NCBI RefSeq assembly: GCF_014851395.1
Contig: NW_024041150.1
Location: forward strand, 39,362,437-39,426,436
Length of the DNA: 64,000 bases
Direction: 5' to 3'
DNA from: Micropterus salmoides
Taxonomy: Eukaryota; Chordata; Actinopteri; Centrarchiformes; Centrarchidae
Shown here: positions 1-13,599 of the stretch, one piece after another
Position numbering within the stretch: position 1 is the first letter of the stretch
Layout of the letters: every line of letters starts with the position of its first letter
The notes under the pieces: model-generated
What the model saw: the letters and a program-made list of their open reading frames with translations, nothing else
Databases searched by the model: none
Told to the model about the DNA's origin: nothing
Program-made: the position numbers and the translations under genes

Positions 1-3000
1 CCACAGCACTGAAGGAACTGAGCAGAGGTTTAAAGGAGGGACCATCCATCAGGCAAAGCATTGTGGTGTTCTGCAACTGAAATAAATCAGTAGTGAAATG
101 TTACTTTAAAGGAAAATCATACTAGATAATACTATATGTAAACAACTAAGATCTCAGTGTCATTCCAACACAAAAAATAAGTAGATCAAATTCAATATCT
201 GGTTCCTGGTGGCTTTTCTATTGAAATACAACTCTACAGTACGTTTCACTTTGTCAAAAAAGAAAAGAATGTTTGACTGCATTTCTTGTGCACAAAACAT
301 CTTACACCAAATTCCAACATTGGTCATGAAGTAAATGATAGATCATTTTACTTCACTTTAAATTATCTATTATTTTTCATCATATTTAATTCATTGATTA
401 ATACTCATATTTCATCATGTAAGATTTATATGCATGTGGTGTAGTAAAATAATTTTGAGTAATTTTGAGTATGATATGTTCACATAAATTTATCAGTCAC
501 TGTATTTCCATGATTGGCATAATTATATATATTTTTATATACCATCTGTTTTCCAACAGAATATTCCTTTAAGTGCTACAAATTCTCAATTCGGGAGATT
601 GGAGTTGAAGCCAAATAAACCCCTGATCAACCTTGATCAATCTTTTTTTAGCTTACAGCAGTGAAAACATACCTACCATATGCTCTATTTTTACATACAT
701 AATAGCCACAGCTTTTCTTGTTTCTACCCTTGTGTAAAACAATGTTTAGTAATTATATGTAAGTGAAAAATATCCCCATTTGATTAAATCTTTAGAAAGC
801 ACAGCTGGAAGATTTAATTTAAAAACTAACATAGCCTACCTGTTACACGGCTCAGACAGTCATCCTTAGTGGGTCTTTGCATTGGCTCAAATCCATTCTC
901 TTGAGGGTTATAATGTTAACCTTAAACACCACATATTTAACTCTTACCGAGTATTAAAACAAAGTCTTAACCCTCACATGTATGTCCACATAATGTGACA
1001 GTATGAACAAATGTTGGTCTGGTGATAAAAGCAAACAAGGACACATCCTATAATCCAGGATGTAGTTATTAGGAGTGCTCTCTCTCTCTCTCTCAGCCCT
1101 CCTGCAGCTCAGTTAGTGTAATGTGTGTAAAGCATGACATGTTCAGAGTGCAGAAAGAAACATCAACAATCGGACTAGAACTAAATCCACACCACAGTTC
1201 TGCTTTTACGCTGTTGGGCAAGGAAAAAGCAACCCGAAGAAAACTGTGTCCCTGTTACATACAAACACATACTAAGCAGGTTTTGAGCATCACACTGAAT
1301 GTGTGTATGGACACCCATGCTGGCAGCTCTGTGAGGCTGTGCTTTAAGCAAAATACTAATATCATAATGGTAACATGCTCACAGTGACAATGTTGACATT
1401 TTAAGCAGGTGTAATATTTTTGCTCTAAACAAAAAAGTACACTACCACTTTGTCCAACAATAAAATGCACAAAGGAAATGGAGGAGCTCACTGCTGCAAA
1501 ACATTAAAATTATTTGCACATACTGGTGGGACAACTACTGAATGATTTTGGAAAACCCAAAAATTATGCTAACAAAATATCTTTATTTTACACAATTGCA
1601 TGTTTTCTACAAAAAACTGTTTATGTGACAGTGATTAGAATGCAGTACATCCTGCATGGTATTATCAGTAATATATGAAATAAAACTTCTTATTCATGCT
1701 CATAATAGCACACACTTTATAAAAGTGAATAAATATGGAGCATAAATTCATCAAGCACAAGTACTATACTTCAAATAAATTATAAAATTTTTCTGAATCT
1801 CATGGATGTATACACGGAGATCTGTAATATCTCTTGAAATAAATTTCTTGTGAAATAAAATGTTTAATTTCTACATGAGATGTTTTGTATTTTTCAACTA
1901 CATAATCCTCAAAGGGCATTGAAATGCCATTTGAAGCATTTCCATGTGATTTGTTGATGTGACAATTAAATGAAAATTTTCAGTAACTCCAAAGCATTTA
2001 TTTTGAGATATTTTGTAACAATGGTTAAATAAAATGTGCAAAAACTCCAAGATAAGTATATAACAATAGTACAAAATTATCATTATTATCATTATTATTA
2101 TTATTATTATTATGCACACACAAAAAAAGATATTTAATATTGCATGGATTGTGTTCTGTGAAGAAAAGTTCTGTAAATCAACATCAATAAACAACATAGA
2201 ATGAAAAACAATAATCACAGTAACAGGACACATAACAGAAAAAAAACAGAAATGTCAGATTGTCACAAAGCATTTAATTGAAAACTGGCTCTCAAACATT
2301 ATTCTTAGTTAATGATTAATATCACATTCATGTCTCTGTCCTTTTGTTTTAGTTTTGTTGTTCATCATCTTTGCTGTTTAATCAGAGTCAGTCTGCTGTC
2401 AAACAGTCTTCCTGACCTGAGGAAGAAACATGAATGGTCAGTATCAAGGTTAAAATACATTTATAACTCATCTACTGAAATTTAGGCTTTGGGTATTAAA
2501 ATATCCTTGATGGCTGAACCAATTTACAGTGCAAGGGTACATATGCAAACATATCTTAATGGACAAACAAGAACATGTTTATTAAATTGACACATAATAA
2601 GATTTTCAATGTACAGAATGTGTATGTGTAAATACGTGACACTGAGTGTAACATGCTCCATAAAAATAGGGAAACAAATAACAACCTCCAGTGACTGTAG
2701 ATTTGCTCTTTTCCAAAAAGAAAGACATTTTAAATTTTAACGAAAGGGAAAATGTTGCTAAAATGAACTATTAAAACGTTTATTTTTCATTTAAGAGGTG
2801 CATACCTCAAAGTCTCAAAGAACTGTCACCGCTGCACAGCCACAGTCCTTAAGTAAACGGATGTGTACTTTGACCTACACTATAAAGAGGAGAGAAGTTG
2901 CAGCATGTCTGGAAATCTGCTTTAATCCCACTGATAGTCTTTTTATATTTACATTATGTACCAACAGGGGGCATTCTAAAGCAGAGATTAGTAGGTGCAT

Positions 3001-3849
3001 GGAGCAGGCGCAGTGCTGGGATCTTCTTTTTTAAGGCTCATTTGTGTCTCTTCATGCATCTTGAGACTAAACATGTCTGTTTAAAATCACATGGCATGTG
3101 TTTCAATGATTACGTCAATATTAACTGAACTTTATCAAACATTAAACATCTTCACCTTGGTTAAGGTAACTGCTTACTAGATATAAAAAACCTACTGGAG
3201 CACATCTGATTTTCATGAGTGGAACAAGGAAGTCGATTCAACCTGAACAAATAACAGTGATATTGTGGTTGATTTTACTGCACAGGGCAGAAGAGGGCTT
3301 TTTCACAAAGGAGTAGAATTACAGCTAAAACAAGCCAGGTCAGAGAAAGTGAAAGAAGAGGGATGGATGGAGTAAAAACATGTTATAAGTTAATATTTAA
3401 TCTTTTGGATCGAAAACAACATTGCAGTGTTTATTGCTTCAGGTATATGTGAGACAATGAAATATGATCAAGGAAACATTTCCCTTTAGATATAATGAAT
3501 CTAGGATATATGAAAGTTTCACTTTTTGAATTAAACTACGTAAAAAAAGACACCTGTAGTCTGGCCTCAGCCGGCTAACCTGCTGAAGTTAAGCCAAGTC
3601 ATTTGTATTTATGTAGCCAAATATCACAAATCACAAGGGACCTCGAGGAGCTTCATCTTACTAACGGTAACTGTAAGTTCAGAGTACTTAATGAGTTTTT
3701 CAGCTGAACTAGTTAGCTCGCTGTTGACCTTCCAGCACCATGGACGGCATTGTCACTGATGATGAAAAATACATTTCAGATTTTTGTTTAGAGATTGTTA
3801 TTATATGTTTGATCATTTATCATTTAGTTTTGCCAGCTTGGTATGATCT
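1..3849. other. Intergenic, no supportable gene
   Basis: AT-rich sequence with a (CT)n tract near 1077-1095 and an (ATT)n tract near 2080-2114. Short open frames exist, but none has splice context or family resemblance. Confidence 0.6.
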
Positions 3850-3953
3850 GTGATTCGCTGGTGCTATACTGATGTGCAACTAATGAAATCTCTCTCAGGG
3901 CAGCTCTGTGTCACAGATAAACTCAAACGTTTCAGTCACCAGAAATACACTGC

Positions 3954-3968
3954 ACAGGAAGAGGAAGT
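3954..3968 (+). promoter_or_regulatory. PU.1/ETS-like site, gene A
   Basis: ACAGGAAGAGGAAGT contains two GGAA cores, the second in a GAGGAAGT context that fits PU.1. It lies 60 bp before the gene A start codon and is identical in gene B. Myeloid Fc receptor promoters in mammals are known to use PU.1; function here is inferred. Confidence 0.45.
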
Positions 3969-4027
3969 GCTTACCAGTATATTTCTGCCATTCAGTCTGA
4001 TGCTCAGACGGTCAGCAGCAACACAAC

Positions 4028-7000
4028 ATGGAGGTTACAGCTCTCTGCATGAAACTGTGTGAGTACTGAGCTGTCTGTAAATCATTATTAAAAATATAAA
4101 TCTAAAATTTAATTGCAAATAGTGGCATCTACTCTCATTCTGATACACAGCTCTTTCCTCTTTTCCTCTGTATCTCCAGTAATAAATGTATTGATTCTTC
4201 TGGTTGCAGAAGATCAGCACTGTTACTGTGCTGAGAAAGCTCGTAAGTAGCAGTTAATTATTTCCATAACTAGTAATTCTAACCGCTCATGTGTAGTCAC
4301 TTCTTTAAGTTTGTAAAAAAAATATTATATTTAAGAAATAATACTAGATGCTTTTAAAATGTAAGTCTGCATGAAGTCTGTTCACAAAGGAAAAGTGCTC
4401 ACTGTTGTCCATGAACTCTTAGAAAGATGAAGACAACGCAGCCCAACAAAACACTGTTATTAGTTTTCAGAATTGTTAAAAACTGGAGAATCAAGTTTGT
4501 CAAAAGTTTTGTTGTTATATATCTATATATTTAACATAAAAAAATCACTTTCTCTCCGTCTCATTCTCAGACGCAGCTTTTCTTCATATTGTTCCAAACA
4601 GGCTCCAGCTCTTTGAATATGAATCAATCTCTTTTGATTGCGAGGGATTTGATGATTTCACCAAGTGGAGAGTGATGAGGAGGTTCATGGGAGTCAACAC
4701 AATATGTGGCCGTTATCAGGAGATATCAAGGGGACCCTGTGTAATTAAAGATGCCTTTGCATCAGACAGTGGAGAATATTGGTGTGAAGCTAAAGGAACG
4801 GAGAGAAGTAACTCTGTCATCATCAATGTTACTGGTGTGTTAAGCATTATTACTTTCAAAAAGAAATAAATATCAATTTAAAAAGGAAGTGAGCTTAAAA
4901 AGAGACTCCATTGATATTACCAGGACACAAACATGACTCGAAATTAATGACAATGTTTCTTTGAGACTGCCAGAGGCCAAAAAACTACTTGCACATAATA
5001 ACATTGTGACAAACTTTAGTGTTTGTCAGCTTGTATTAATGTTGGTCCCTCTAGTGGGCAACAATTGATCAATAGACCTTTAAGTTAATTGTTATGAATC
5101 TCTAAAATTAAATATTTCAAGTTTATCTTCTCAAGCAAAGACTTATCACCTATTACTAAGTGAATTCATGTTATTGGTGAAGTATTAGTATAGTGCTCCT
5201 CAACAGACAGTAATAATAGAAAAATGTTTTTGTAACCTTTGTTGTTAGCTTGTCCTGTGATCCTGGAGAGTCCTGCTCTTCCTGTGATGGAGGGAGAAGA
5301 TGTGACTCTGAGCTGCAGGAACAAGACAACATCCTCTGCCCATATAGCTGATTTCTATAAAGATGGCATCCTAACACAGACTGGCTATAAAGGAATCATG
5401 ACCATCCACAATGTTTCTAAATCTGATGAAGGACTCTACAAGTGTTACATCATTGGTGTTGGAGTATCAGCAGAGAGCTGGCTGGCTGTCGGAGGTGAGG
5501 CTCAACAAACACCCTGACTGATGCATCATACTGACAATACTTACCTCTGTCAAAATAGTTTTCTGAACAAAAAGCTTTAAAGCACAAACACATAAACACC
5601 TGATTTCTACAAATATTGCAATACTTGAAGTTCTATATAGTTTTAATATTGATCTTTATGAAAGTCACACAGAGACGATTCTACTGCAATGATTGATAAC
5701 CTTTGTTTTTCTTGTACAATTTATTAAATAATTTTAAAATATGTTTTAAACTCACATATCGATCAGCTGGGTCTGTGATCCCGGACAGTCCTGCTCTTCC
5801 TGTAATGGAGACAGATGACTTTACTCTGAACTGCAGAAACAAGAACACCTCCAACCTTAAAGCTGATTTCTATAAAGATGTCCTCCTCATCAGAAACAGC
5901 TCTTCTGGAGTGATGACGATCTACAATATTTCCAAGTCCGATGAAGGACACTACAAGTGTAACACCATTGGCGTCGGAGAATCAGCAGAGAGCTGGCTGA
6001 CTGTCAGAGGTGAGACTCAACCGTGACTTATGACAAAATTAATATGATTTGCCTTTGATTTGATTGCAGCAAACTGTTAGCTCTATGAAAATGGTTCATA
6101 TCTGAACAAAAACACAGGTAATTTCTCTGCATGTGACCTAGGTGTTTTATGAGAAGAAATAGATCAACAGTTGTGTGGAGATTTTTAGCTTCTTTGATCT
6201 CATATTTTTGGTTTTACAGAACATTCTCTGTGTTCGTTAGTCTCAGTGTTTCCATCAAGTCCACTACTGTACACCAAATTACTGACAGACAATCTTAGCA
6301 GCAGAGCAGTAGAACATCTAGCAGCTAAAGAGTGAGAGATAGAGAGATACTTTTCTCAGGAGTTGGAGGAGACCAAAATCTGAGCTAAAAGAGAGTGAAG
6401 GTTTATTAAGTTGACACAAACACGATCCAGTATAATGATAATGTTGCCTTTATGCTAGTTGTGTAAATAAGGCGATTGTTCACATAAAAAAGTATATACC
6501 ATCTGTCATCATGTTACATCACATGCCTAATATTGTTTTTTCTAGCATACCAAGAAGAGACTCTTTTTCCTGACAGTCACTCCCCTCATATCTTCGTCCT
6601 GTTTTGGACGGTTATTACTTTTGTACTTGTGGATCTTCTGCTTCTGTTGGTGGTGGGACTTTATGAAATGAAGCACAAAGGTACAAACCATTCAGTTCAC
6701 TTAATTAAATGAGTGATTGAAAAGTACCATTTACATTTGTTTTCATCAGAGACTATCAAGAAACACTGATCAAATTTTAAATTAAAATCTAACATTTAAC
6801 TCATTATAATGGGAGAAATGTGTAAATGATAAGATCAGATTACAAATATGTAATAACTGAAAGTTACAATGACTATGATCCTCATGTTTAAATGCTACAT
6901 TTAACATAAATAATAAGTTGGGTATCATTTGCTTAATAATCTGCATATCAGGGAAAATAAGAGCTTAAACTAAATAACTAAGTAGGGCCAAGAACTGAAC

Positions 7001-7583
7001 CCTGGGGTGCCCCACATGTCATAGCAGCATACATTGACTATACTGTATATCTCCAATAGAAATATAACAATGTAAAACTGTGAACGAGTCAATAGCACAG
7101 CCAGGGACACCAGCCTAATATTTTAATGTTCAATGTATTTTCTGTCTGTCTCAGCCTTCCAGTAACTCACACTGTCTCTCTCCATCAGATCTGGATGAAT
7201 CCTTGACTACAACTGCTTACTATACATTGAGCTCGGGTGAGACTCAACAAACAAAAAAATCCAGTATGAAAAGCTAATATTACTGAACGGGAGTCTAAGG
7301 CCTGCTTTGCTGGATTTACTGTCTTTCAAATCTTTGTCCAACATTGAAGTTCATGTGATGACTACTTAAGAACCCAAAACCAAACTGTTTTGTTGCTTTT
7401 GTTGGAACTTGTTTTCTGTTGCTGTTGTTTTTGTTTTATTACATCAACACTGTTTAAATATAAATTCGAATTAAAACTTCTACCATCTCACTGACATAAT
7501 GTCTTTATTTTGTAATAACAGGACCAGAAGGATCCTATTGTGACAGCAGGTCCCTCTGCAAGTACAAACCCGCTTTTAAATAG
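4028..7583 (+). CDS. FcR-like gene A: three-Ig-domain transmembrane receptor
   Basis: Eight exons join in one 363-residue frame: 4028-4058, 4180-4242, 4571-4834, 5249-5494, 5767-6009, 6546-6680, 7189-7236 and 7522-7583. Every junction is phase 1 with GT-AG borders. Exons 1-2 encode a hydrophobic leader starting MEVTALC. Exon 3 is an Ig domain with FDCEGF and SDSGEYWCE. Exons 4 and 5 are two related Ig domains with LESPALPVMEGEDVTLSC, DFYKDG and DEGLYKC, the pattern of the second domain of Fc gamma receptors and FCRL proteins. Exon 6 encodes a transmembrane segment (LVDLLLLLVVGLY) followed by basic residues. Exon 7 carries AYYTL, a YxxL motif that could be phosphorylated but lacks the full ITIM context. 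The likely role is a leukocyte surface receptor; the ligand is unknown. Gene B is its tandem copy and lacks the third Ig domain. The last coding exon is the least certain part. Confidence 0.85.
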
Positions 7584-7944
7584 ATCACTTACATTATACA
7601 ATCAATTAGGCAAGAGGGTAATATTGGCCTACAGTGTCTATTGGCACTACATTTTATGTACTGTAAATTTATTATTTATTATATTATTTATATTTTACTT
7701 TTTGGCATTTAAGTTTAAGTTAAAATAACGTGTTAGCACAAGCATTTTTCTTGATGATTTTACATATACACAAGGTCGTCATTTTGTGTTGAAAAGTGGT
7801 GGGGACATTTAAGGGCTCAGATTAGGGGTTTGATAAAACACTTAGGCCATGAGACGTGATGATGCACAATTTTGGGGTCACGAGAATAAGACAAGAAGAT
7901 TAAAACAATTTAGGAGAAATATTCATTGATTGATCTGAAATCAG

Positions 7945-8045
7945 AATTAGAAATATTTTATTGATCCCCGAGGGGAAATTCTGTGTCACAGTTGCACACA
8001 TTGCACGTCAAGGCAAAGGAATAGAAATAGAAATAGAAAGTTGGT
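7945..8045. repeat. Teleost interspersed repeat fragment
   Basis: TTTTATTGATCCCCGAGGGG followed by AAATTCTGTGTCACAG is a repeat core common in fish genomes. It lies in the 3' region of gene A, before the putative 3' UTR exon. Confidence 0.55.
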
Positions 8046-8433
8046 ATAGTAAGAAGTATATGATTGGGGGTCTGGGGTTGTAATTGGAGGCATTAAAAAC
8101 TTAGTTTCCTGCATTCTGGAGACCTTTTCTGCACCGATTTATGTCAGAAATGTCTTTATTTATATAAGGGGAAGCACAAAATTCTTCTATATACTTCTAT
8201 ATTTACATTAAATTGAAATTCTAATATAATTCCTGTTGTGCAAATAAACCTTTCTTCTAGCATTTTAATTTGTTATTTAACACTTCTTGTTGCATGCAAT
8301 TTTTCAGAACATTTTTTACAAATGCATTAAAGTAATGGGGACAACATCAGCCCTTTCAAAAAGTGGTGGGGACATGTTCCCGGCGTCCCAAGTGTAAGTG
8401 ACACCTATGCATATACATATAGTGTGTTTACAG

Positions 8434-8560
8434 ATCACTGAGAGCAGAAGCACGTGACTTAAGGAGAAAGCAAAAGCAGAGATATTGTTGAAAATCTGCT
8501 TGTATCTCCATGTATGTTAGGTGCATGTGGGGAAGAAGTCAAACACAGTCAGCACAGTTA
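8434..8560 (+). other. Putative 3' UTR exon of gene A
   Basis: After TTACAG, the sequence ATCACTGAGAGCAGAAGCAC matches ATCACAGAGAGCAGAGACAT at 13600 downstream of gene B. Conservation with an acceptor suggests a shared 3' UTR exon. The 3' end is not defined. Confidence 0.4.
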
Positions 8561-9899
8561 CATTAATTAACTGTAGTAGCTTTTCTTTTTTTTTAATCTT
8601 TTGAATTCAATTTGTTCATTCTGTTTCATATTTCCTCACCTCTACTGCAGAGCAATGGTTATGTTTTCCCCATGTACTCTGATGTTTTAAACAATACATA
8701 TTTAAGAGTATCACATGAAATGTTGTGTATATTCATAACAAACGACAGCAGAGCTAGGAAAGATATGCCAAACATGGTAAAATACAGAACATATGTGCAA
8801 TATGACCAGGGCAAAGTGGAAAGTTTGAGTAAAGTAAATTTATCTGAGCACTTTTCTTACTCAGTTGTTCAGTGTTTATTTTCATTATAGTGGAAAACCA
8901 CATTGCTCTCTCTGCTTTGCTTGTTCAGACATCTGAAGATGCTGTTTATAAGAACAGAGCTGCGGCAGATTTTAAATAGATTCATTGTGGTCAACTGCTA
9001 ACATGATGCTGTCAAAGCAGCAGACATACTAAGTGTTTGACCTGTATTTGATATGTTGTTACTTCTGTCGTGTCATATAATTGTAGTTAACCAATAACAC
9101 CATGAATGTAGCCTACATGGGAAATGTACAAGTTATGATCAATATGGTGGATAATAGGAGATCAATGCAGCTGTTATTATGGTACACGGGTTATGATTTA
9201 TTTGTGTTTGTTTGTTCATTGTTCAAAAGATCTTAACACATATATAAGTTCAGTTTATTATTAATTAAAATTGTACTCAACACACACTCACATGCTTTGT
9301 GCAAAAATTATGTATGATCAATATGTTAAAAGTCATGATGATTTAGTTTCCTTTACTTTGTATTTATTTGTGTAAAGGTTGGTTGGTATATCATATCTGA
9401 ATATAAATCAGGAACATCTGAACACACTACATTGTGAATGGATGCTTTTAAAACAGTGATCATTAATTGGTTAAGTAAATTACCTCATGTAGTGTGCGGA
9501 CAAAGTTTTAGGAAGTTCCCATTCAGAGTCATGTTTGAGGTTTGAAGAGCATTTGGCCCAAAGTAGATTCTACGATATTAAGGTGAAACATTGCAAAATG
9601 GTACAAATACATTTACAAGTGTTTTGTTATGGGGAATGCGAACCTCTTAAAGCTTTTCAAATAAATTCCAATTTTACATAATTTGCTTCCAAAGCTTGTC
9701 TCTCCGTCTGGCTGAAGCTAAACACAGAAATTAGTCCCCTGTATTATGCTATTAATGTAGCTACATGCACAGAGTCTTCTTCCAGGGCAACTTTGGTAAC
9801 TAAGCAAATGCTTGGTGTTAGTTTGTTGCACATTTGTGAGAGTTACTACTTTGCTTTTGGGTTGCAGTTAAGTTTATGTTCTGACAACCTGTGATATAA
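8561..9899. other. Intergenic between A and B
   Basis: AT-rich sequence with the end of duplication unit 1 near 8890-9050. No gene is seen. Confidence 0.6.
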
Positions 9900-9970
9900 G
9901 ACCTTTATCAGAGAAGCTCTTTGTCAGAGACTCAAACCTTCTAGTGTTTCAGTCACCAGAAATAAGCTGC

Positions 9971-9985
9971 ACAGGAAGAGGAAGT
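9971..9985 (+). promoter_or_regulatory. PU.1/ETS-like site, gene B
   Basis: Identical to the gene A site, 53 bp upstream of the gene B start codon. The surrounding GTTTCAGTCACCAGAAATA is also shared with gene A. Confidence 0.45.
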
Positions 9986-10037
9986 TCTCACTTACAATAC
10001 ATTCATCTGTCATTCAGTTGCTGCTTAGACGGACAGC

Positions 10038-13000
10038 ATGGAGGTTACCGCTCTCTGCGTCAGACTGTGTGAGTACTGAATTGTCTTTAAAACATCATTA
10101 AAATAGCACCATCTACTCTTATTCTAATACACAACTCTTCCCTTATTTTCTCTGCATCTCCAGTAATAAATGTATTGATTATTCTGGTTGCAGAAGATCA
10201 GCACTGTGCTGAGAAAGCTCGTAAGTAGCAGTTAATTATTTCCATATCAAGTTAATCTAACCTCTCATTTGCAATCGCTTCTTTTTAACTTTTAACTGTG
10301 AAAAGAGTATATTTAAGTGATGATATCACAGTGTGTCTCTTTTATGCTTTGCTTTGTAAAATGTATGTCTGCATGAACAGTAAAAATAAATAAATAAAAA
10401 AGGACAAATGCCTACTGTTGTCAGTGTATACTTAAAAGGTGAAGACAATGCTCTCAACCCAGCCCAACAAAACACTTAAATTTGTTGAGTTCAAATCAAG
10501 CGTGTTTGTTAAAGCTGCAGGTGTGAACGTAACAGTCTTGATTTTGTGACTTTAAATCATTTTTTCCACAAAAGCAAATGTTTTACTGACAACATAACAC
10601 AAAAAATATTTATTTGAAATTATTAAAATAAAAAAATCACTTTCTCTCCGTCTCATTCTCAGACGCAGCTTTTCTTCATATTGTTCCAAACAGGCTCCAG
10701 CTCTTTGAATATGAATCAATCTCTTTTGATTGTGAGGGATTTGATGATTTCACCGAGTGGAGAGTGATGAGGAGGTTCATGGGAGTCAACACAATATGTG
10801 GCCGTTATCAGGAGATATCAAGGGGACCCTGTGTAATTAAAGATGCCTTTGCATCAGACAGTGGAGAATATTGGTGTGAAGCTAAAGGAACGGAGAGAAG
10901 CAACTCTGTCATCATCAATGTTACTGGTGTGTCAAAAACAAATAAATATCAATTTAAGAGAGTGAGCTTAAAGAGATTCTATTGATACAGTAATATCAGC
11001 AGGTGGACACAAACATGTCCACATTAATGATTATGTTTCTCCATGACTGCAGGGGGTGCAATAGAAAGCAAATACTTTCATATTTTCTTAAGAACATTGT
11101 TGTAAACTTGTAGGACATTGGTCCCTCTAGTGAGCAACAATTGATCAAGAGTCCTTTGAGTTAATTGTTATGAACTTATAAAATTAAATAATAATAATGT
11201 TTTAAGAGCTTGTCAAGCATTTAGTTGACACCTATTACTAAGTGAATTAATGTTATTGGTAAAGTATTTGTATAGTGCTCCTCAACAGACAAAAATGTTT
11301 TTGTAACCTTTGTTGTTAGCTGGTCCTGTGATCCTGGAGAGTCCTGCTCTTCCTGTGATGGAGGGAGAAGATGTGACTCTGAGCTGCAGGAACAAGACAA
11401 CATCCTCTGTCCATATAGCTGATTTCTATAAAGATGGCATCCTAACACAGACTGGCTATAAAGGAATCATGACCATCCACAATGTTTCTAAATCTGATGA
11501 AGGACTCTACAAGTGTAATATCATTGGTGTTGGAGAATCAGCAGAGAGCTGGATGGCTGTCGGAGGTGAGGCTCAACAAACACCCTGACTGATACACCAT
11601 ATTGACTTGTATTTTTGATGCCTTAATTCAAAACACTTTTGCTGCAGATGAACCACAAAAATCACAGACTCACCAGAACCTCTTCACCCGGTGGGTCTTT
11701 GTGGCCATGCTGTTGGTGGCTCTGCTGCCGCTGCTTGTGGTGGGACTGTGTCTTTGTAGAAAACACAGAGGTAATGTGTTGAGAAACAGAAGGAAATCCT
11801 TGAGTGAATACCAGATCCAACAGATATTGTATATGTACTGTGAACTGCTTTCCAGGTTTTCAGGTGTTTTCTTTTTTGTACTGTAGGGTCGGTCTGCATT
11901 TCCTCAAAGACGTCACAGCCAAGATTACACTCAGGTGAAACAGAAACAGGTAAAGAGCATAAAACATACATACTTACATACATACATTTTTATTATTATG
12001 GAAGTTATCCTAGGTAAGTTAAATAGTGCCATCCATGCCACTTACCTGATGATCTCTACCACGCCCCTGGTGGCTACTTGTATATACTGCGACAAGATCG
12101 ATAACCTCAATCCTCTGGGTGGAGAGTTTTGTTTGTTTGGTTTTTTTTATCAGTAGAGGAGCTTTGATGAATTTGATTCCTCTAGTCAGCCAGTTGTTTT
12201 GATCGATACACTTATTAAGCCAAGATAATTGTTATGGGACAGAAAATGATTGTCAGGCACCTAATGATGGTCCACTTATGTTTCTTTTGTAATTTAATGT
12301 AAGACTTAATGTGTCACTTGATAAAAGGAAATTCCGTCACTTCATGCATTTGTGTAAATACTTCTCTGACTAATGTGTTTAAACAAGTTTTACATCCAAA
12401 TGTAATACAGAATAACCGCTCGTTTTGTTTCTGTTTATTCTGTGTTTCTTTCAGTGTCTGGACTGACGAGTGTAGAAGCAAATTATTCTTGCATCACAGC
12501 AAACATGATTTGCACAGGTAATATACTTTATATGCACACATAATGCTGCATGTAAACTAATTAATTTTGTGAAACAGCTCAAAACTAAAAAGCTAAATCC
12601 CTTATTTGATTAGTTCACTATCTGCACGTCTCTGCTCTCAACAGCAGTTTTGAATAAATATTGCTTTGGTATGAAAAAGTCTCGATTTAAATTTAAACTA
12701 TTTTCAAAGGTCAGCCTTATTTTTGAGTTTGAATGTGTTTGCATCAGGAGCCGGCAACATACAGCAGCTGCCGGCATCTTCTAATAGACAAACCAAAAAA
12801 ATAAAAAACACAGCCAGAAAAAGACAGGGCCCTGTAGCAGAATCAGTGAATCACAAACCACAGCCCCACCCCCAGTGTACAAGAAAGGCCAACTGATTGT
12901 TACTGATCTCCTCTACTGTGAAACTAATGTTGTATCCACTGAGATAGAAAATAATTGAATGAAAGAATCTGTCTGCCAACAAGCTGAGGCATTTCACTTG

Positions 13001-13116
13001 TTTCCAAAGCAGAACCGGGCGCATCCAGCTGCACAGTGACGCCCGTCATCGACACGCCATCAGAAGGTACCAACCAAAGTACAACAGAATATGCCTTCTA
13101 CTATACGATTGATTAG
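10038..13116 (+). CDS. FcR-like gene B: two-Ig-domain transmembrane receptor
   Basis: Eight exons give a 311-residue frame: 10038-10068, 10164-10220, 10663-10926, 11320-11565, 11648-11770, 11887-11934, 12455-12517 and 13013-13116, all phase 1. The first Ig exon (264 nt) and second Ig exon (246 nt) are nearly identical to those of gene A. There is no third Ig exon; exon 5 goes straight to a stalk and transmembrane segment (FVAMLLVALLPLLVVGLCLC) followed by RKHR. The tail ends in EYAFYYTID, containing YxxI like the YxxL of gene A. The last exon has two possible acceptors three bases apart (ag at 13008-13009 and 13011-13012), a NAGNAG site that would add or drop one residue. The stop codon ends at 13116 immediately before a GTAAG donor, so the 3' UTR probably continues in an exon from 13600. 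Confidence 0.85.
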
Positions 13117-13599
13117 GTAAGAATGACAGTAATACTGGTCTCTAGTGCTCACCTACTCATCACACTTTATAGACCGCCTCTTGTGGCCCCCTAGTCGACC
13201 AGATAATTACAAGAACTCACCTCACAACATTTATATAACATACATGCCTGAATAATTGCAGCATAAAGACATAACATAGAAAAAAATGTACATAAGCCAC
13301 CAATGTACAGATAGTCTTTCAGACTTGGACCAAGATTAACACACTACACTACCACACTAACTACAATAGCAGGAAAAGAAAAATGCACAGTTTCAAGAAC
13401 AATTACAAGACTGACTGTGTTTAAACACGGTGATGTGCACTGGTACAGTCTATTGACGACAGTACAGTGTGAAACCGAGTAGTTCTTGTACTTTATATGA
13501 AAAATAACAAAAAAGGTTTACATTGATTACATAAATATTTATGTTAGATAAAATCAAACTTATGTTATTTTAAAATTTTCAATCCTGTGTGTCCTCCAG

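Larger units (their letters stand above)
3850..9050 (+). repeat. Tandem duplication unit 1 (gene A)
   Basis: The unit spans the proximal promoter, all exons and the 3' flank up to GAACAGAGCTGCGGCAG. Its partner is 9900-14070. The gene A unit carries an additional Ig exon (5767-6009); the gene B unit has a different tail-exon arrangement. Confidence 0.75.

Noticed and set aside
1898..2233. Hydrophobic open frame rich in isoleucine
   Set aside because: Its hydrophobic core is a translation of an (ATT)n repeat.
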